The position numbers and the translations under genes are program-made. DNA of 64,000 bases from an uncultured Massilia sp. GTDB taxonomy: Bacteria > Pseudomonadota > Gammaproteobacteria > Burkholderiales > Burkholderiaceae. The DNA lies in contig CAMLMV010000005.1 in the NCBI GenBank assembly GCA_946481275.1, positions 62,001 through 126,000 of the forward strand. The letters are read 5' to 3'. Below are positions 1 to 8,915 of the stretch, one piece after another. The notes beneath the pieces were generated by a model. It worked only from the letters and a program-made list of their open reading frames with translations. It was not told where the DNA came from and did no database searches. Positions within the stretch are counted from its first letter, which is position 1. Each line of letters begins with the position of its first letter.

Positions 1-759
1 GCCGCCGAGGAGACGAAGCCCGACGCGCGCGGCACCTATACCGTCCGTCGCGGCGACACCCTGCTGCGCATCGCCCTCGACCACGGCCAGAATTACCGCG
101 ACCTCGTCGCGTGGAACAACCTGGCCGATCCGGACGACATCAAGGTCGGTCAGGTGCTGAAAGTGGCGCCGGCTGAGCGGAACGGCAACGGCAACGGCGT
201 CGTGACGTCGCCGATCGCGATGCCGGGTGCCGAGAAGGCGCCGGCCGTGCCGAAGAAGACGGAACCGAGCGGCGCCAAGAAGCCGTACAGCGAATCGAAC
301 CTGGCAAGCGCGAAGGAAGACAATCCGAAGGCGGAGAAAGTGATCTCGGCCGGCGTGACCCCGGGTACCACCGTCACTGCCAACGACGACGAGAAACTGA
401 GCTGGATGTGGCCGTCCGACGGCAAGATCATCGCCACCTTCGACGAAGGCAAGAACAAGGGCATCGACATCGCCGGCAAGATGGGCCAGCAAGTGATGGC
501 CGCGGGTTCCGGGAAGGTGATGTATGCCGGCAGCGGCATCCGCGGATATGGTAATCTCGTGATTGTTAAGCACAGCAACAGCCTGTTGTCGGCATATGCG
601 CACAACCGCACAATCCTGGTGAAGGAAGGTCAGAACGTGACCAAGGGCCAGGCGATCGCGGAGATGGGTGATTCCGATGCCGACACGGTCAAACTGCATT
701 TCGAGATACGCCAGCAGGGCAAGCCGGTCGATCCGGCCAAGTTCCTGCCCAGTCGCTAG
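1..759 (+). CDS. nlpD: NlpD-like LysM/M23 lipoprotein, 3' part (activator of amidase AmiC)
   Basis: The reading frame is open from base 1, so the gene starts upstream of the window. The visible part begins with the end of a LysM peptidoglycan-binding domain (YTVRRGDTLLRIA at about bases 37-78, then LVAWNNL and IKVGQVLKVAP). A low-complexity linker and a C-terminal LytM/M23 domain (about bases 400-756) follow. The first metal-ligand position of active M23 peptidases is not His here (the motif reads NKGIDIAG), while the later LHFEIR motif is kept. A degenerate domain of this kind is the hallmark of NlpD/EnvC-type amidase activators, not of working endopeptidases. The protein is expected at the outer membrane at the division septum. 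It lies 9 bp before rpoS, the classic nlpD-rpoS order, so an rpoS promoter may lie inside this gene. The N-terminal lipobox is outside the window. Confidence 0.92.
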   Translation, partial: AAEETKPDARGTYTVRRGDTLLRIALDHGQNYRDLVAWNNLADPDDIKVGQVLKVAPAERNGNGNGVVTSPIAMPGAEKAPAVPKKTEPSGAKKPYSESNLASAKEDNPKAEKVISAGVTPGTTVTANDDEKLSWMWPSDGKIIATFDEGKNKGIDIAGKMGQQVMAAGSGKVMYAGSGIRGYGNLVIVKHSNSLLSAYAHNRTILVKEGQNVTKGQAIAEMGDSDADTVKLHFEIRQQGKPVDPAKFLPSR

Positions 760-768
760 AGAGAGCCG

Positions 769-1779
769 ATGACCTTGCCCCCCGACCCGTTGGACAACGA
801 CACGCCGGAAGAGAATCCGGATGAACCGCTGGACGACGGCGGGTTCGGGGCGGACGGCGCCGACCGTGCCGACATGCTGCCGGAAGCGGCCAGCGCGGCC
901 GTCGACACCGTCGACGAACTGAAAAGCGTGCTGCAGGCCGAGCTCTCGACCGACACCACCCAGCACTACCTGAACCGCATCGGCGCCAAGCCGCTGCTCA
1001 GTGCCGAGCAGGAAGTGCACTTCGCGACCCTCGCGAAGGCCGGCGACTTCAATGCCCGCCAGAAGATGATCGAGCATAACCTGCGGCTCGTCGTCTCCAT
1101 CGCCAAGCACTACATCAACCGCGGCGTCGTGCTGCTCGACCTCATCGAGGAAGGCAACATCGGCCTGATGCGCGCGATCGACAAGTTCGAGCCGGAGCGC
1201 GGCTTCCGCTTTTCCACGTACGCGACGTGGTGGATCCGCCAGAGCATCGAGCGCGCAATCATGAACCAGGCCCGCACCGTGCGCCTGCCCGTGCACATGG
1301 TGCGCGAGCTGAACCAGGTGCTGCGCGCGAAATACCACCTGGAGGCCCAGCACCACGACGGCAAGGAAGCGAGCGCGGAAGACATCGCCAGCCTCGTCGG
1401 CCGGCCCGTGGAGGAAGTGCAGGACATCCTCGCGCTGTCCGAGCACGCGACGTCGCTCGACGCGCCGCTCGACAACGATCCGCAGAGCAGCCTGATGGAC
1501 ATGCTGCCGGACGAGGGCGACGTCAGTCCGGACGCCCACGCGGAACAGCACGAGATGACCGTGCTCGTGCGCGACTGGCTGCAGAAGCTGCCGGACAAGC
1601 AGCGCGTCGTCGTGATGCGCCGCTTCGGCCTCGATAACGACGATCCGGCCACGCTGGAAACGCTGGCCGAGGAGATGGGCGTGACGCGCGAGCGCGTGCG
1701 CCAGATCCAGCAGGAAGCCCTCGTCAAACTGAAGCGGGCGATGGCCGCCCGTGGCGTCGTCCGCGATTCCTTGCTATGA
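769..1779 (+). CDS. rpoS: RNA polymerase sigma factor RpoS (sigma-38)
   Basis: A 336-residue sigma-70 family protein that directs RNA polymerase to general-stress and stationary-phase promoters. An acidic, Pro/Asp-rich N-terminal extension of about 55 residues precedes region 1.2 ([21 protein letters not shown]). Region 2 follows with the core-binding and -10 recognition helices ([52 protein letters not shown]). Region 3 comes next, and region 4 carries the -35 recognition helix ([21 protein letters not shown]). The length and the absence of a long region 1.1 fit RpoS and not RpoD. The ATG at 769 follows a purine-rich GAGAGA element and lies just after the nlpD stop, which supports both the start and the identification. 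Confidence 0.96.
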   Translation: MTLPPDPLDNDTPEENPDEPLDDGGFGADGADRADMLPEAASAAVDTVDELKSVLQAELSTDTTQHYLNRIGAKPLLSAEQEVHFATLAKAGDFNARQKMIEHNLRLVVSIAKHYINRGVVLLDLIEEGNIGLMRAIDKFEPERGFRFSTYATWWIRQSIERAIMNQARTVRLPVHMVRELNQVLRAKYHLEAQHHDGKEASAEDIASLVGRPVEEVQDILALSEHATSLDAPLDNDPQSSLMDMLPDEGDVSPDAHAEQHEMTVLVRDWLQKLPDKQRVVVMRRFGLDNDDPATLETLAEEMGVTRERVRQIQQEALVKLKRAMAARGVVRDSLL

Positions 1780-1842
1780 TGCCCGGCTGGCCGCCATAGG
1801 CCTGATGCCGTTTGGTCTTCCCGTTTTGCTTCTTCTATCCCC

Positions 1843-3255
1843 ATGCAAGAAACCTTCATCAACATCAAATCCCTCGACATGGACGCGCGCGGCGTCGGCC
1901 ACCTGGAGAACGAGGACGGCACGCAAGGTAAAGTGATCTTTGTCGAAGGCGCGCTGCCGGGCGAGCGCGTCAGCTTCGAGACCCTGCGCAAGAAGAAGAA
2001 CTGGGAATCGGGCCGCATGGTCACGCTGCAGAAGGCGTCGAGCATGCGCGTCGAACCGAAATGCCCGCACTTCTGGCATTGCGGCGGCTGCTCGATGCAG
2101 CACCTGGAACCGTCGGCCCAGGTCGCGATGAAGCAGCGCGTCCTGGAAGACAACCTGTGGCACATCGGGAAGACGAAGGCCGAGAACATCATGCGCCCGA
2201 TGTACGGCCCCACGTGGGACTACCGCTACCGCGCGCGCCTGTCGGTGCGCTACGTGGCCAAGAAGGGCACGGTGCTGGTCGGCTTCCACGAGCGCCACTC
2301 GTCGTACGTGGCCGACATGACGAGCTGCGAGATCCTGCCGGACCACCTGTCCGCCATGCTCGTGCCGCTGCGCGAGCTGGTGGGTGCGCTGTCGATCTAC
2401 CAGCAGATGCCGCAGATCGAGATCGCCGTCGGCGAAGAGACGACCGTGCTCGTGCTGCGCATCATGGCGCCTTTGAGCCCCGCGGACGAGACGCTGGTGA
2501 AAGCGTTCGCCGACAAGTGGAACATCCAGTGGTGGCTGCAGCCGAAGGGCCCGGACACCGCCGCGCCGTACTACCCGCTGGGTAAAGAGTTGTACTACAC
2601 GCTGCCGGAATTCGGCATCAGGATGCCGTTCAAGCCGACCGATTTCACGCAGGTCAACCACCAGATCAACCGCCTGCTCGTGCACAAGGCGCTGACCCTG
2701 CTGGAGGTGCAGCCGACCGACCGGGTGGCCGACCTGTTCTGCGGCCTCGGCAACTTCACGCTGCCGCTGGCCACGCAGGCGCGCGAAGTCGTCGGCATCG
2801 AAGGCAGCACGGCGCTGACGACGCGCGCGCTGGAAAACGCCAAGGCGAACGGTCTCGCCGACAAGACGACGTTCTACACGCGCAACCTGTTCGAGGTGAC
2901 GAAGGACGACCTGATCGCGCTGGGTAAATTCGACCGCATGCTGGTCGATCCGCCGCGCGACGGCGCCGTGGCGCTGGCCATCGCGCTGGCCGAACTGCGC
3001 CTGACGCATCCGGACCTGCTGCCGCAGCGGATCGTGTACGTGTCGTGCAGCCCGTCGACGCTCGCGCGCGACGCCGGCATCCTCACGCACCGCGCCGGCT
3101 ACGTGCTCAAGAAGGCCGGCGTGGCGAACATGTTCCCGCACACGTCGCACGTGGAATCGATCGGCGTGTTCGAGCGCCTCGACGAGTTCCAGCCGCGTGA
3201 ATTCGCGGCACCGGAGGTCGCCGACAACGCGTCAGCGGGCGACGCGGTCCAGTAA
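1843..3255 (+). CDS. rlmD: 23S rRNA (uracil-5)-methyltransferase RlmD
   Basis: A 470-residue SAM-dependent enzyme of the RumA family, which methylates C5 of U1939 in 23S rRNA. The N-terminus is a TRAM RNA-binding domain. A [4Fe-4S] cluster motif follows with Cys74, Cys80 and Cys83 (CPHFWHCGGC); the fourth ligand is probably the Cys of SCEILP. The SAM-binding loop reads VADLFCGLGNFTLPLA, and the MLVDPPRDGA and YVSCSPSTLARD motifs supply the catalytic region with its nucleophilic Cys. Family-typical length. Its last 24 bp overlap the 3' end of the convergent histidine kinase gene (stop at 3232-3234). RlmD and RlmC are close paralogues; the TRAM domain and gene length favour RlmD. Confidence 0.93.
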   Translation: MQETFINIKSLDMDARGVGHLENEDGTQGKVIFVEGALPGERVSFETLRKKKNWESGRMVTLQKASSMRVEPKCPHFWHCGGCSMQHLEPSAQVAMKQRVLEDNLWHIGKTKAENIMRPMYGPTWDYRYRARLSVRYVAKKGTVLVGFHERHSSYVADMTSCEILPDHLSAMLVPLRELVGALSIYQQMPQIEIAVGEETTVLVLRIMAPLSPADETLVKAFADKWNIQWWLQPKGPDTAAPYYPLGKELYYTLPEFGIRMPFKPTDFTQVNHQINRLLVHKALTLLEVQPTDRVADLFCGLGNFTLPLATQAREVVGIEGSTALTTRALENAKANGLADKTTFYTRNLFEVTKDDLIALGKFDRMLVDPPRDGAVALAIALAELRLTHPDLLPQRIVYVSCSPSTLARDAGILTHRAGYVLKKAGVANMFPHTSHVESIGVFERLDEFQPREFAAPEVADNASAGDAVQ

Positions 3256-5877
3256 CGCGAACAGGCCGGCCGGGTCGACCGGCTTGACGAAATAACTGTC
3301 GAAGCCGGCGTACGCGGCGCTCGCCTGGTCGGACTGCTGGCCGTACCCCGTGATGGCGACGAGCGTCGCCTCGCTGCAGCCGGGCAGCTTGCGCAGCCGG
3401 CGCGCCAGTTCATAGCCGTTCATGCCGGGCAGGCCGATGTCGAGCAGGAAGGCGTCGTAATGCGCCTGCGCGGCCCGTTCCAGCGCTTCGCCCGGGTGGT
3501 GCATCACCGTCACATGATGGCCGCCCGATTCCAGCAGCAGGCCCAGGGTCATGGCGGCGTCGACGTTGTCGTCCACCAGCATCAGCGACAGTCCGCGCGC
3601 CGTGCCCGGTGCGGCGGGACTGGCCGCGGCCGTGCCGCCGGCGGGTGCTGCGGCGCTGTGCAGGCGCGGCAGGCGGATCGTGAATTCGCTGCCCAGGTTG
3701 CGGCCTTCGCTGGCCGCCGTCACCATCCCGTCGTGCAGTTCCACGAGACTCTTCACCAGCGCGAGACCGAGCCCGAGGCCGCCCTGCGAGCGGTCCGGCG
3801 TGCGCTCCGCCTGCGAGAACAGGTCGAACACGGTCGGCAGCAGTTCGGCCGAGATGCCGATGCCGTTGTCCGACACGGAGACGAGCACCTGCTCGGGCGT
3901 GATGCCCATCCAGATCGACAGCCGGCCGCCTTCGTGCGTGTACTTGGCCGCGTTGTTCAGCAGGTTGGCGATCACCTGCACGAGGCGCTTCGGATCGCCT
4001 TCGACGATGGCCGGTTCCGTCGACAGGTGCAGCGCGAGCTGGTGGTGGCGGGCCTCGATCAGCGGGCGCACCTGTTCGATGGCGTCGCCGATCACGCGGC
4101 GCAGGTCGACTTCCTCGCGGGCCAGCACGACGAGCCCGCGCGTGACGCGCGAGACGTCCAGCAGGTCGTCGATCAGGCCCGTCATGTGCGCCACCTGGCG
4201 CGCGATGATGGCGCTCGTGCGCTCCACGCGGGCGTTGTCCGGCGGCCCCAGGTTCAGCAGTTGCGCGGCGGCGGAGATCGGCGCCAGCGGGTTGCGCAGC
4301 TCGTGCGCCAGCATCGCGAGGAATTCGTCCTTGCGGCGGTCGGCGAGGCGCAGGGCGTCTTCCGCGCGCACGCGCTCGACGGCGCTCCACGCGCGCTCGG
4401 CGACGTCCTCGATCAGGCGCACGATGTCGGCGCTCCATACGCGCGGCAGGTTGTCGTTGATGAACAGGCAGCTCGTCAGCGCGCCCATGCGATTCAGCGG
4501 CACGACGACGGCGGAGCGGATCTGCAGTGCCGCGTAGTTCGGCCAGACGTCGGGACCGCTCGTGCGCGGATCGCGCTGCAGGTCGCTCGACACCCACGTG
4601 CCCAGGCTCAGCGTACTGAAGTTCGCGGCGCCGAACAGGGCGGCAGGGAAGGTGCCGTTCAGCTCGGCGACGATGCCGTCCGTGTAGTTCGAATGGAAGG
4701 TCACGAGTTGCTTGTCGGCGTCGTAGTCGCCGTACAGCACGCGGCTGGCCTGCAGGAAGCGGCCCAGCATGGCGCCCGTCTGGACGAAGATCTGCACCGG
4801 GTCGTTCAGGCGGCGCAGCAGGTCCGACACTTCGAGCCGGAATTCGTTCATGTCGAGCAGCGTCGTCTGGCGCGCCACGGCGTCGCGCAAGGCCTGTTCG
4901 GCGCGCACGCGGTCGAGCGCTTCCCAGCTGCGCTCGGCGATGTCGGTGGCGAGGCGCTGCGCCTCCTCGTCCCAGTCGCGCGGCTGGGTCGAATAGCCGA
5001 CGAGGGCCGCCACGAGCTGGCCGCGCCGGATCTTCGGCACGATGAGGATCGCGCGCGCGCCCGCTGCCGCGTAGCGCTCGCCGCGCGCGGGCAGGCGCGG
5101 GTCGGCCATCGCGTCGCGCACGGCGAGCGGCGACCCCGTGCGCAGCAGGGCCAGCGCCTGTGGGCCGAAATCGTCGAGGCGGGCGCGCCGGCCGATGAGC
5201 GGCGTGCCCGCGTCGCGGGCCCAGTCGTGCATCACTTCGAAGCTGCCGTCCTCTTCGTCCGTTTCGACATAGCAGGCGCGCTCCAGTTCCAGGTGCTTGC
5301 CGAGCAGCGTGCATGACCCTTCGATGATGTCGGACGGATGGTGCAGGCGGCGCAGGCTGTCCACGACCTGCAGCTGCACGGCGTGGCGCCGCTCCAGTTG
5401 CACGCGCTGGGTCGTCTCGCTCGTCACGCACAGCATGCCGCGCACGGTGCCGGCATCGTCGCGTACCGGCGAATAGGCCAGCGTGAACCACGCGTTGTAC
5501 GGCTTGCCGTTGCGGTCGATCGGGCTCGGCACGTCCTCGCCGTACGTGGCGTGGCCGGCGAGGGCGCGCTCGACGAGCGGCTTCAGGCCGGGCCAGCGGT
5601 CGGGCCAGACCTGGGCCAACGGGCGGCCGAGCGAAGCGGGATGGGTGCCGTCGAGGAGGGGAATGAAGGCGGCGTTGTACAGCAGCGCCAGGTGCGGGCC
5701 CCAGGCGAGGTACATGGGGAATTCGGATTCGAGGATCAGGCTGACCGCATTGCGCAATGCGGGGCTCCAGCGGTCCGGCGGGCCGAGTGGGGACGCCGAC
5801 CAGTCATGGACGTGGTAACCGGCGCGGACGGCGCCGGTGCTGCCGAGGAGATGAAAGTCGCGCGTCGCTGCTTCCAT
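3232..5877 (-). CDS. Hybrid sensor histidine kinase (PAS-GAF-GAF-HisKA-HATPase-REC)
   Basis: An 881-residue soluble multidomain kinase with no membrane segment or signal peptide. An N-terminal PAS-like domain (about 20-155, with LGPPDRWSPALRNAV) precedes two GAF-type domains (about 165-320 and 340-500). The HisKA dimerisation domain carries the phospho-acceptor His525 in LAHELRNP. An HATPase domain has DNGIGIS and GGLGLGLALVKSLVELH. The C-terminal receiver domain (about 755-881) has LMLVDDN and the phospho-Asp motif FLLDIGLPGMNG. The start at 5877 is the first ATG of the frame. The ligand is unknown. No cognate output gene sits beside it, so signal transfer is likely by phosphorelay to a distant partner. 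The 3' end overlaps rlmD. Confidence 0.9.
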   Translation of the reverse strand: MEAATRDFHLLGSTGAVRAGYHVHDWSASPLGPPDRWSPALRNAVSLILESEFPMYLAWGPHLALLYNAAFIPLLDGTHPASLGRPLAQVWPDRWPGLKPLVERALAGHATYGEDVPSPIDRNGKPYNAWFTLAYSPVRDDAGTVRGMLCVTSETTQRVQLERRHAVQLQVVDSLRRLHHPSDIIEGSCTLLGKHLELERACYVETDEEDGSFEVMHDWARDAGTPLIGRRARLDDFGPQALALLRTGSPLAVRDAMADPRLPARGERYAAAGARAILIVPKIRRGQLVAALVGYSTQPRDWDEEAQRLATDIAERSWEALDRVRAEQALRDAVARQTTLLDMNEFRLEVSDLLRRLNDPVQIFVQTGAMLGRFLQASRVLYGDYDADKQLVTFHSNYTDGIVAELNGTFPAALFGAANFSTLSLGTWVSSDLQRDPRTSGPDVWPNYAALQIRSAVVVPLNRMGALTSCLFINDNLPRVWSADIVRLIEDVAERAWSAVERVRAEDALRLADRRKDEFLAMLAHELRNPLAPISAAAQLLNLGPPDNARVERTSAIIARQVAHMTGLIDDLLDVSRVTRGLVVLAREEVDLRRVIGDAIEQVRPLIEARHHQLALHLSTEPAIVEGDPKRLVQVIANLLNNAAKYTHEGGRLSIWMGITPEQVLVSVSDNGIGISAELLPTVFDLFSQAERTPDRSQGGLGLGLALVKSLVELHDGMVTAASEGRNLGSEFTIRLPRLHSAAAPAGGTAAASPAAPGTARGLSLMLVDDNVDAAMTLGLLLESGGHHVTVMHHPGEALERAAQAHYDAFLLDIGLPGMNGYELARRLRKLPGCSEATLVAITGYGQQSDQASAAYAGFDSYFVKPVDPAGLFALLDRVAR

Positions 5878-6072
5878 GCTGATCGCTTCCGAGTCCGAAA
5901 GCGGTCATTCTATGCGCAAATGCATAAGCTGGAACGGCTATGAAAAAAAATACATTTTCCGCGCGAGAAAGTCCGTTGATACCTGGAGAATAAAATGTCT
6001 CCGAAGGACCATTTTGGACGGCGAACGTGCTGCTAATGCCGCTGGGATTGGGTTTGATGGCAAGACTATAAC

Positions 6073-6105
6073 GGACGTCCCGCACGCGTGGCGCACGGGA
6101 CGTCC
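6073..6105 (-). terminator. Inverted repeat downstream of the TonB receptor gene
   Basis: A perfect 10-bp inverted repeat (GGACGTCCCG at 6073-6082 and its complement at 6096-6105) with a 13-nt loop begins 14 bp beyond the stop of the minus-strand TonB receptor gene. It probably stabilises or ends that transcript. No long U tract follows, so efficient intrinsic termination is uncertain. Confidence 0.5.
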
Positions 6106-6118
6106 ATACGTCCCGGTC

Positions 6119-8119
6119 TTAGAACTTCGCGCGCACGCCGAACGTGATGTTCCGCCCCGGCAGCGGCGCAATATCCTTCAGCAGCGACGTGGCCAGGCGG
6201 ATGTCCTCGTTGAGCAGGTTCTTCGCCGTGACGAAATACGTCAGGTCCACGTGCTCGAGCTTCTGCGTGTACGAGACGTTGGCATTGACCTGGTTGTAGG
6301 AGGGCGTCGTGGTCGTCTCGAACGAGGCGAGGCGGTCCTGGCCGCGGGCGTGCGTCCAGTCGAGGCCGGCGCGCCAGTGCGGCTGGCGGTAGCCGATGGC
6401 GGCGCCCACGCGGTCGGCCGGCTGCAGCGGCAGGTTGCCGGCGTCGTCGAGGTAGCCGCGCGACGTGTCCGCGAACACGCGGCCGTTCCAGCCCATGCCG
6501 ATCTGGTTCCACGTCATCTCCGCTTCCGCGCCCTGGACGTGCGCCTTGGCCTGCTGGAAGATGCGCTGGCGGAACTCGCCGCCCGGGTTGCCGTCCTCGT
6601 CGAACGACGCGTCCGTGACGTGGCCGTAGATGAAGTTGTTGACGTTGTTGCGGTAGGCGTTCACGCGCCAGCGCAGCAGGCCGCTCGTCTTTTGCAGCGA
6701 CAGTTCGATGTTGCGCGAGATTTCCTTTTGCAGGTTCGGATCGCCGACGTCGAACGTGAGCGTGGCATCGTGCGGGCCGCCCGAATACAGTTCCTCCGTC
6801 GCGGGCGCGCGCTGGGCGTACGACAGGGTCGCCCCGGCCGAATAGCCCTTCGTGAACGGCCATAGCGCGCCGATCGAGCCGGAGCCGAGGTCGAAGCTGC
6901 GTTCGCGGTTGGAGACCGGCTTGCGGTCGACGTTTTCGTAGCGCACGCCCGCGTTCCAGCGCAGCGGACCCTGGTTCCATTCCTCGACGAGGAAGGCGGC
7001 CTGCGTCGTCGAGTGCGTGACGGGCACGGTGTCCGGACCGCCTTCCGCGCTCAGCGCCGAGAAGTGCGTGTTTTCCGTCTGCACGCCGAACGTGCCGTGC
7101 AGGCCCAGGCGCGTGATCGGCTGGTGCGTCAGCTCGACGCGCGATTCGAACGATTTATTGGAAAACAGCGTAGCCGGCACGCCGTCGTCCAGCTCGGCGT
7201 GGCGATAATCCGTATAGCCGGCCTTCACGCGCGCGCTTTCGAAGCCGGCGAGCGGGTTCTTGACGACGCTGTCGAAGTCGTAGCGGTTCTGGCGCTGGTC
7301 GATGTGCGATCCCTCGTCGGTCGGGATGCCATAGAAATTGGTCAGGTGCGATGCCGACAGGCCCGCGTAGCCCCAGTCGTCGATGTACGAGCCGCCGATG
7401 CCGATGTTGCGTTCTTTCGTATCGCTGTTCGGCAGGCGGTTCATGCGCGACGTTGGGTCGTTCACGACGCGCAGGTCGGGGATCCGGTAGTCGTCCGTGT
7501 TGCGCAGGTTGCCGTCCAGGTGCAGGCCGATCTTGCCGACGGCGCCGTCCAGCGTGCCGGACATGTCCTTGCCGTTGTCGACGGTACTGAGGCGCGTCTC
7601 GACCTGGCCCGTCAGCTTGGGTTCCAGCGCCGTCGGGATGCGTTCGTTGACGACGTTGACGAGGCCGCCGATGGCGCCCGAGCCGTACAGCAGGGCGGCG
7701 GGGCCGCGCAGGATCTCGATCTGGCGCGCGACGGCGCCTTCGGACGCGACGGCGTGGTCGTTCGACAGGCCGGACACGTCGGACGTCGCCATCCCGTTTT
7801 CCAGCATTTTCACGCGCGAGCCTTCCATGCCGCGGATGATGGGGCGCGACGCGCCGGCGCCGAACGCGGAGGCGGACACGCCCAGTTCGTTCTGCAGCGT
7901 TTCGCCCAGCGAGCTGCCGACCTTGTCGCGCAACTCGTCGCCCGCGAGCACTTTGGCCGGCGTGAGGATCTGGTCGCCTTCGCCATTGCGCAGCGGGCTG
8001 GCGGTGACGACGACTTGCTGGATCTTGCCGTCGTTGATGATTTCCTGGTCGTCGGCGCGGACGGCCGGGTGGAAGGCGAGCAGGAGCGCGCTGGCGAGCA
8101 GCGTACGTTCGATTTTCAT
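6119..8119 (-). CDS. TonB-dependent outer membrane receptor (ZnuD-like metal receptor family)
   Basis: A 666-residue outer membrane protein. It has a cleavable signal peptide (MKIERTLLASALLLAFHPAVRA), a TonB box-like stretch (QQVVVTASPL), a plug domain (about 40-160; SLGETLQNELGVS, SRPIIRGMEGSRV, RQIEILRGPAALLYGSGAIGG) and a beta-barrel ending in Phe (FGVRAKF). The plug sequence resembles the ZnuD/heavy-metal subgroup more than ferrisiderophore receptors, but I see no His-rich loop, so the substrate stays open (zinc, copper or another chelate). It is preceded in the same direction by a small Cys-motif protein (8204-8554), a pairing seen around metal-linked TonB receptors. Uptake would need TonB-ExbBD from elsewhere. 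Confidence 0.85.
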   Translation of the reverse strand: MKIERTLLASALLLAFHPAVRADDQEIINDGKIQQVVVTASPLRNGEGDQILTPAKVLAGDELRDKVGSSLGETLQNELGVSASAFGAGASRPIIRGMEGSRVKMLENGMATSDVSGLSNDHAVASEGAVARQIEILRGPAALLYGSGAIGGLVNVVNERIPTALEPKLTGQVETRLSTVDNGKDMSGTLDGAVGKIGLHLDGNLRNTDDYRIPDLRVVNDPTSRMNRLPNSDTKERNIGIGGSYIDDWGYAGLSASHLTNFYGIPTDEGSHIDQRQNRYDFDSVVKNPLAGFESARVKAGYTDYRHAELDDGVPATLFSNKSFESRVELTHQPITRLGLHGTFGVQTENTHFSALSAEGGPDTVPVTHSTTQAAFLVEEWNQGPLRWNAGVRYENVDRKPVSNRERSFDLGSGSIGALWPFTKGYSAGATLSYAQRAPATEELYSGGPHDATLTFDVGDPNLQKEISRNIELSLQKTSGLLRWRVNAYRNNVNNFIYGHVTDASFDEDGNPGGEFRQRIFQQAKAHVQGAEAEMTWNQIGMGWNGRVFADTSRGYLDDAGNLPLQPADRVGAAIGYRQPHWRAGLDWTHARGQDRLASFETTTTPSYNQVNANVSYTQKLEHVDLTYFVTAKNLLNEDIRLATSLLKDIAPLPGRNITFGVRAKF

Positions 8120-8203
8120 GATTTTTCTACAATCTCAAGCGAATGGATAACGGCCCATGCCGCCGGGACGCGCCGGGCGGTACGGGAAACAGCGGGAGCG
8201 TTA

Positions 8204-8554
8204 TCAGGCTTGAGGCGGGCCGCGCGACTGGAACGGGCAGGCCTTGAGCAGGCAGATGCCCGGCGTGGCCGGCAGCGCCGGCGCGGCATAGGCCAGTTCG
8301 GCCGGGACGAATTGCCGCAGCGTGGCCGGCAGCGCGAACGCGATCTGGGCGCTGGCCGCGCACTGGCCGCACAGGTCGTGCAGGCCGGGCTTGGGCAGCT
8401 TGTCGGTGCCGTCGTCGGTGTCCGCGTCGGCGGCGATCTGCTGGACGAGCGTTTCGTTGGCCTCGGCCCAGTGCGTATAGCCGTGTCCGAGCGACAACTG
8501 CTGCGTAACGAGCAGCAGCAGCGACAGCAATACGTGGACGAGGCTACGGGACAT
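8204..8554 (-). CDS. Small exported DUF2946-like protein with CxxC motif
   Basis: A 116-residue protein starting at the ATG at 8554, chosen because a hydrophobic signal-like segment (LVHVLLSLLLLVTQQLSLG) follows at once. The mature part has an acidic stretch (DADTDDGTD) and then HDLCGQCAASAQIAFALP, followed by a hydrophobic region and a further Cys pair near the end (ICLLKACPF). The HxxCxxC pattern in a short exported protein matches DUF2946-like proteins often found next to copper/zinc-linked TonB receptors; the exact family should be confirmed. It lies 84 bp upstream of the TonB receptor and probably shares its transcript. The function is not known; metal binding or sensing is a guess. Confidence 0.65.
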   Translation of the reverse strand: MSRSLVHVLLSLLLLVTQQLSLGHGYTHWAEANETLVQQIAADADTDDGTDKLPKPGLHDLCGQCAASAQIAFALPATLRQFVPAELAYAAPALPATPGICLLKACPFQSRGPPQA

Positions 8555-8581
8555 GGGGGACGGGATCGAAAGCGAACGGAT

Positions 8582-8611
8582 ATTGTACGCAGGGCCGTTC
8601 AGTTCTGACAA
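8582..8611 (-). promoter_or_regulatory. Candidate sigma-70 promoter for the DUF2946-TonB operon
   Basis: Read on the minus strand, TTGTCA (8611-8606) and TACAAT (8587-8582) are separated by 18 bp. They lie just upstream of the small exported protein start at 8554. No clear Zur or Fur operator is visible around it. Confidence 0.5.
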
Positions 8612-8643
8612 TCATACTTTCGGTAAGATCCCTATGCCAAATT

Positions 8644-8862
8644 AAATTCGGGGTCAGAGCACATTTCGGTATAAATTCGGGGTCAGAGCACATTTTGGCG
8701 CACAATCTTCGAAGCAAGTTTGCTCCCAGTTCTGCAGCGTGGTCGCCTTGGTCGCGTGCGGGTAGCTTGGCTTGGTGTCAGGGCTCGTTGTGCAGCGAGA
8801 CATAGATCGGAAATGTGCTCTGACCCCGAATTGCCGAAAAAATGTGCTCTGACCCCGAATTT
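8644..8862. repeat. Mirrored repeat element (two direct plus two inverted copies of a 23-bp unit)
   Basis: Four copies of a unit containing CGGGGTCAGAGCACATTT fill this gene-free stretch. Two are in plus orientation (8644-8666 and 8673-8695) and two in the reverse orientation (about 8811-8832 and 8840-8862). Both pairs have the same 29-bp start-to-start spacing, and they flank about 115 bp of unique DNA. The symmetry resembles REP/BIME-type elements or a MITE mobilised in trans by a REP-associated tyrosine transposase. No transposase ORF survives in the core. Confidence 0.75.
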
Positions 8863-8867
8863 GGGGA

Positions 8868-8893
8868 ATAAAAAAGCCGGCCCGCAGGCCGGC
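8868..8893 (-). terminator. Intrinsic terminator of the BI-1 family gene
   Basis: On the minus strand a 7-bp GC stem (GCCGGCC with a TGCG loop and GGCCGGC) is followed by a run of six T residues. It lies 23 bp beyond the stop of the BI-1 gene and abuts the mirrored-repeat element. Confidence 0.85.
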
Positions 8894-8915
8894 TCTTCGA
8901 TGCGAGCGGTGTGGA

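Noticed and set aside
6119..8119. Firm naming of the TonB receptor as ZnuD
   Set aside because: The plug resembles the metal-receptor group, but no His-rich loop or Zur site is visible, so the substrate was left open.
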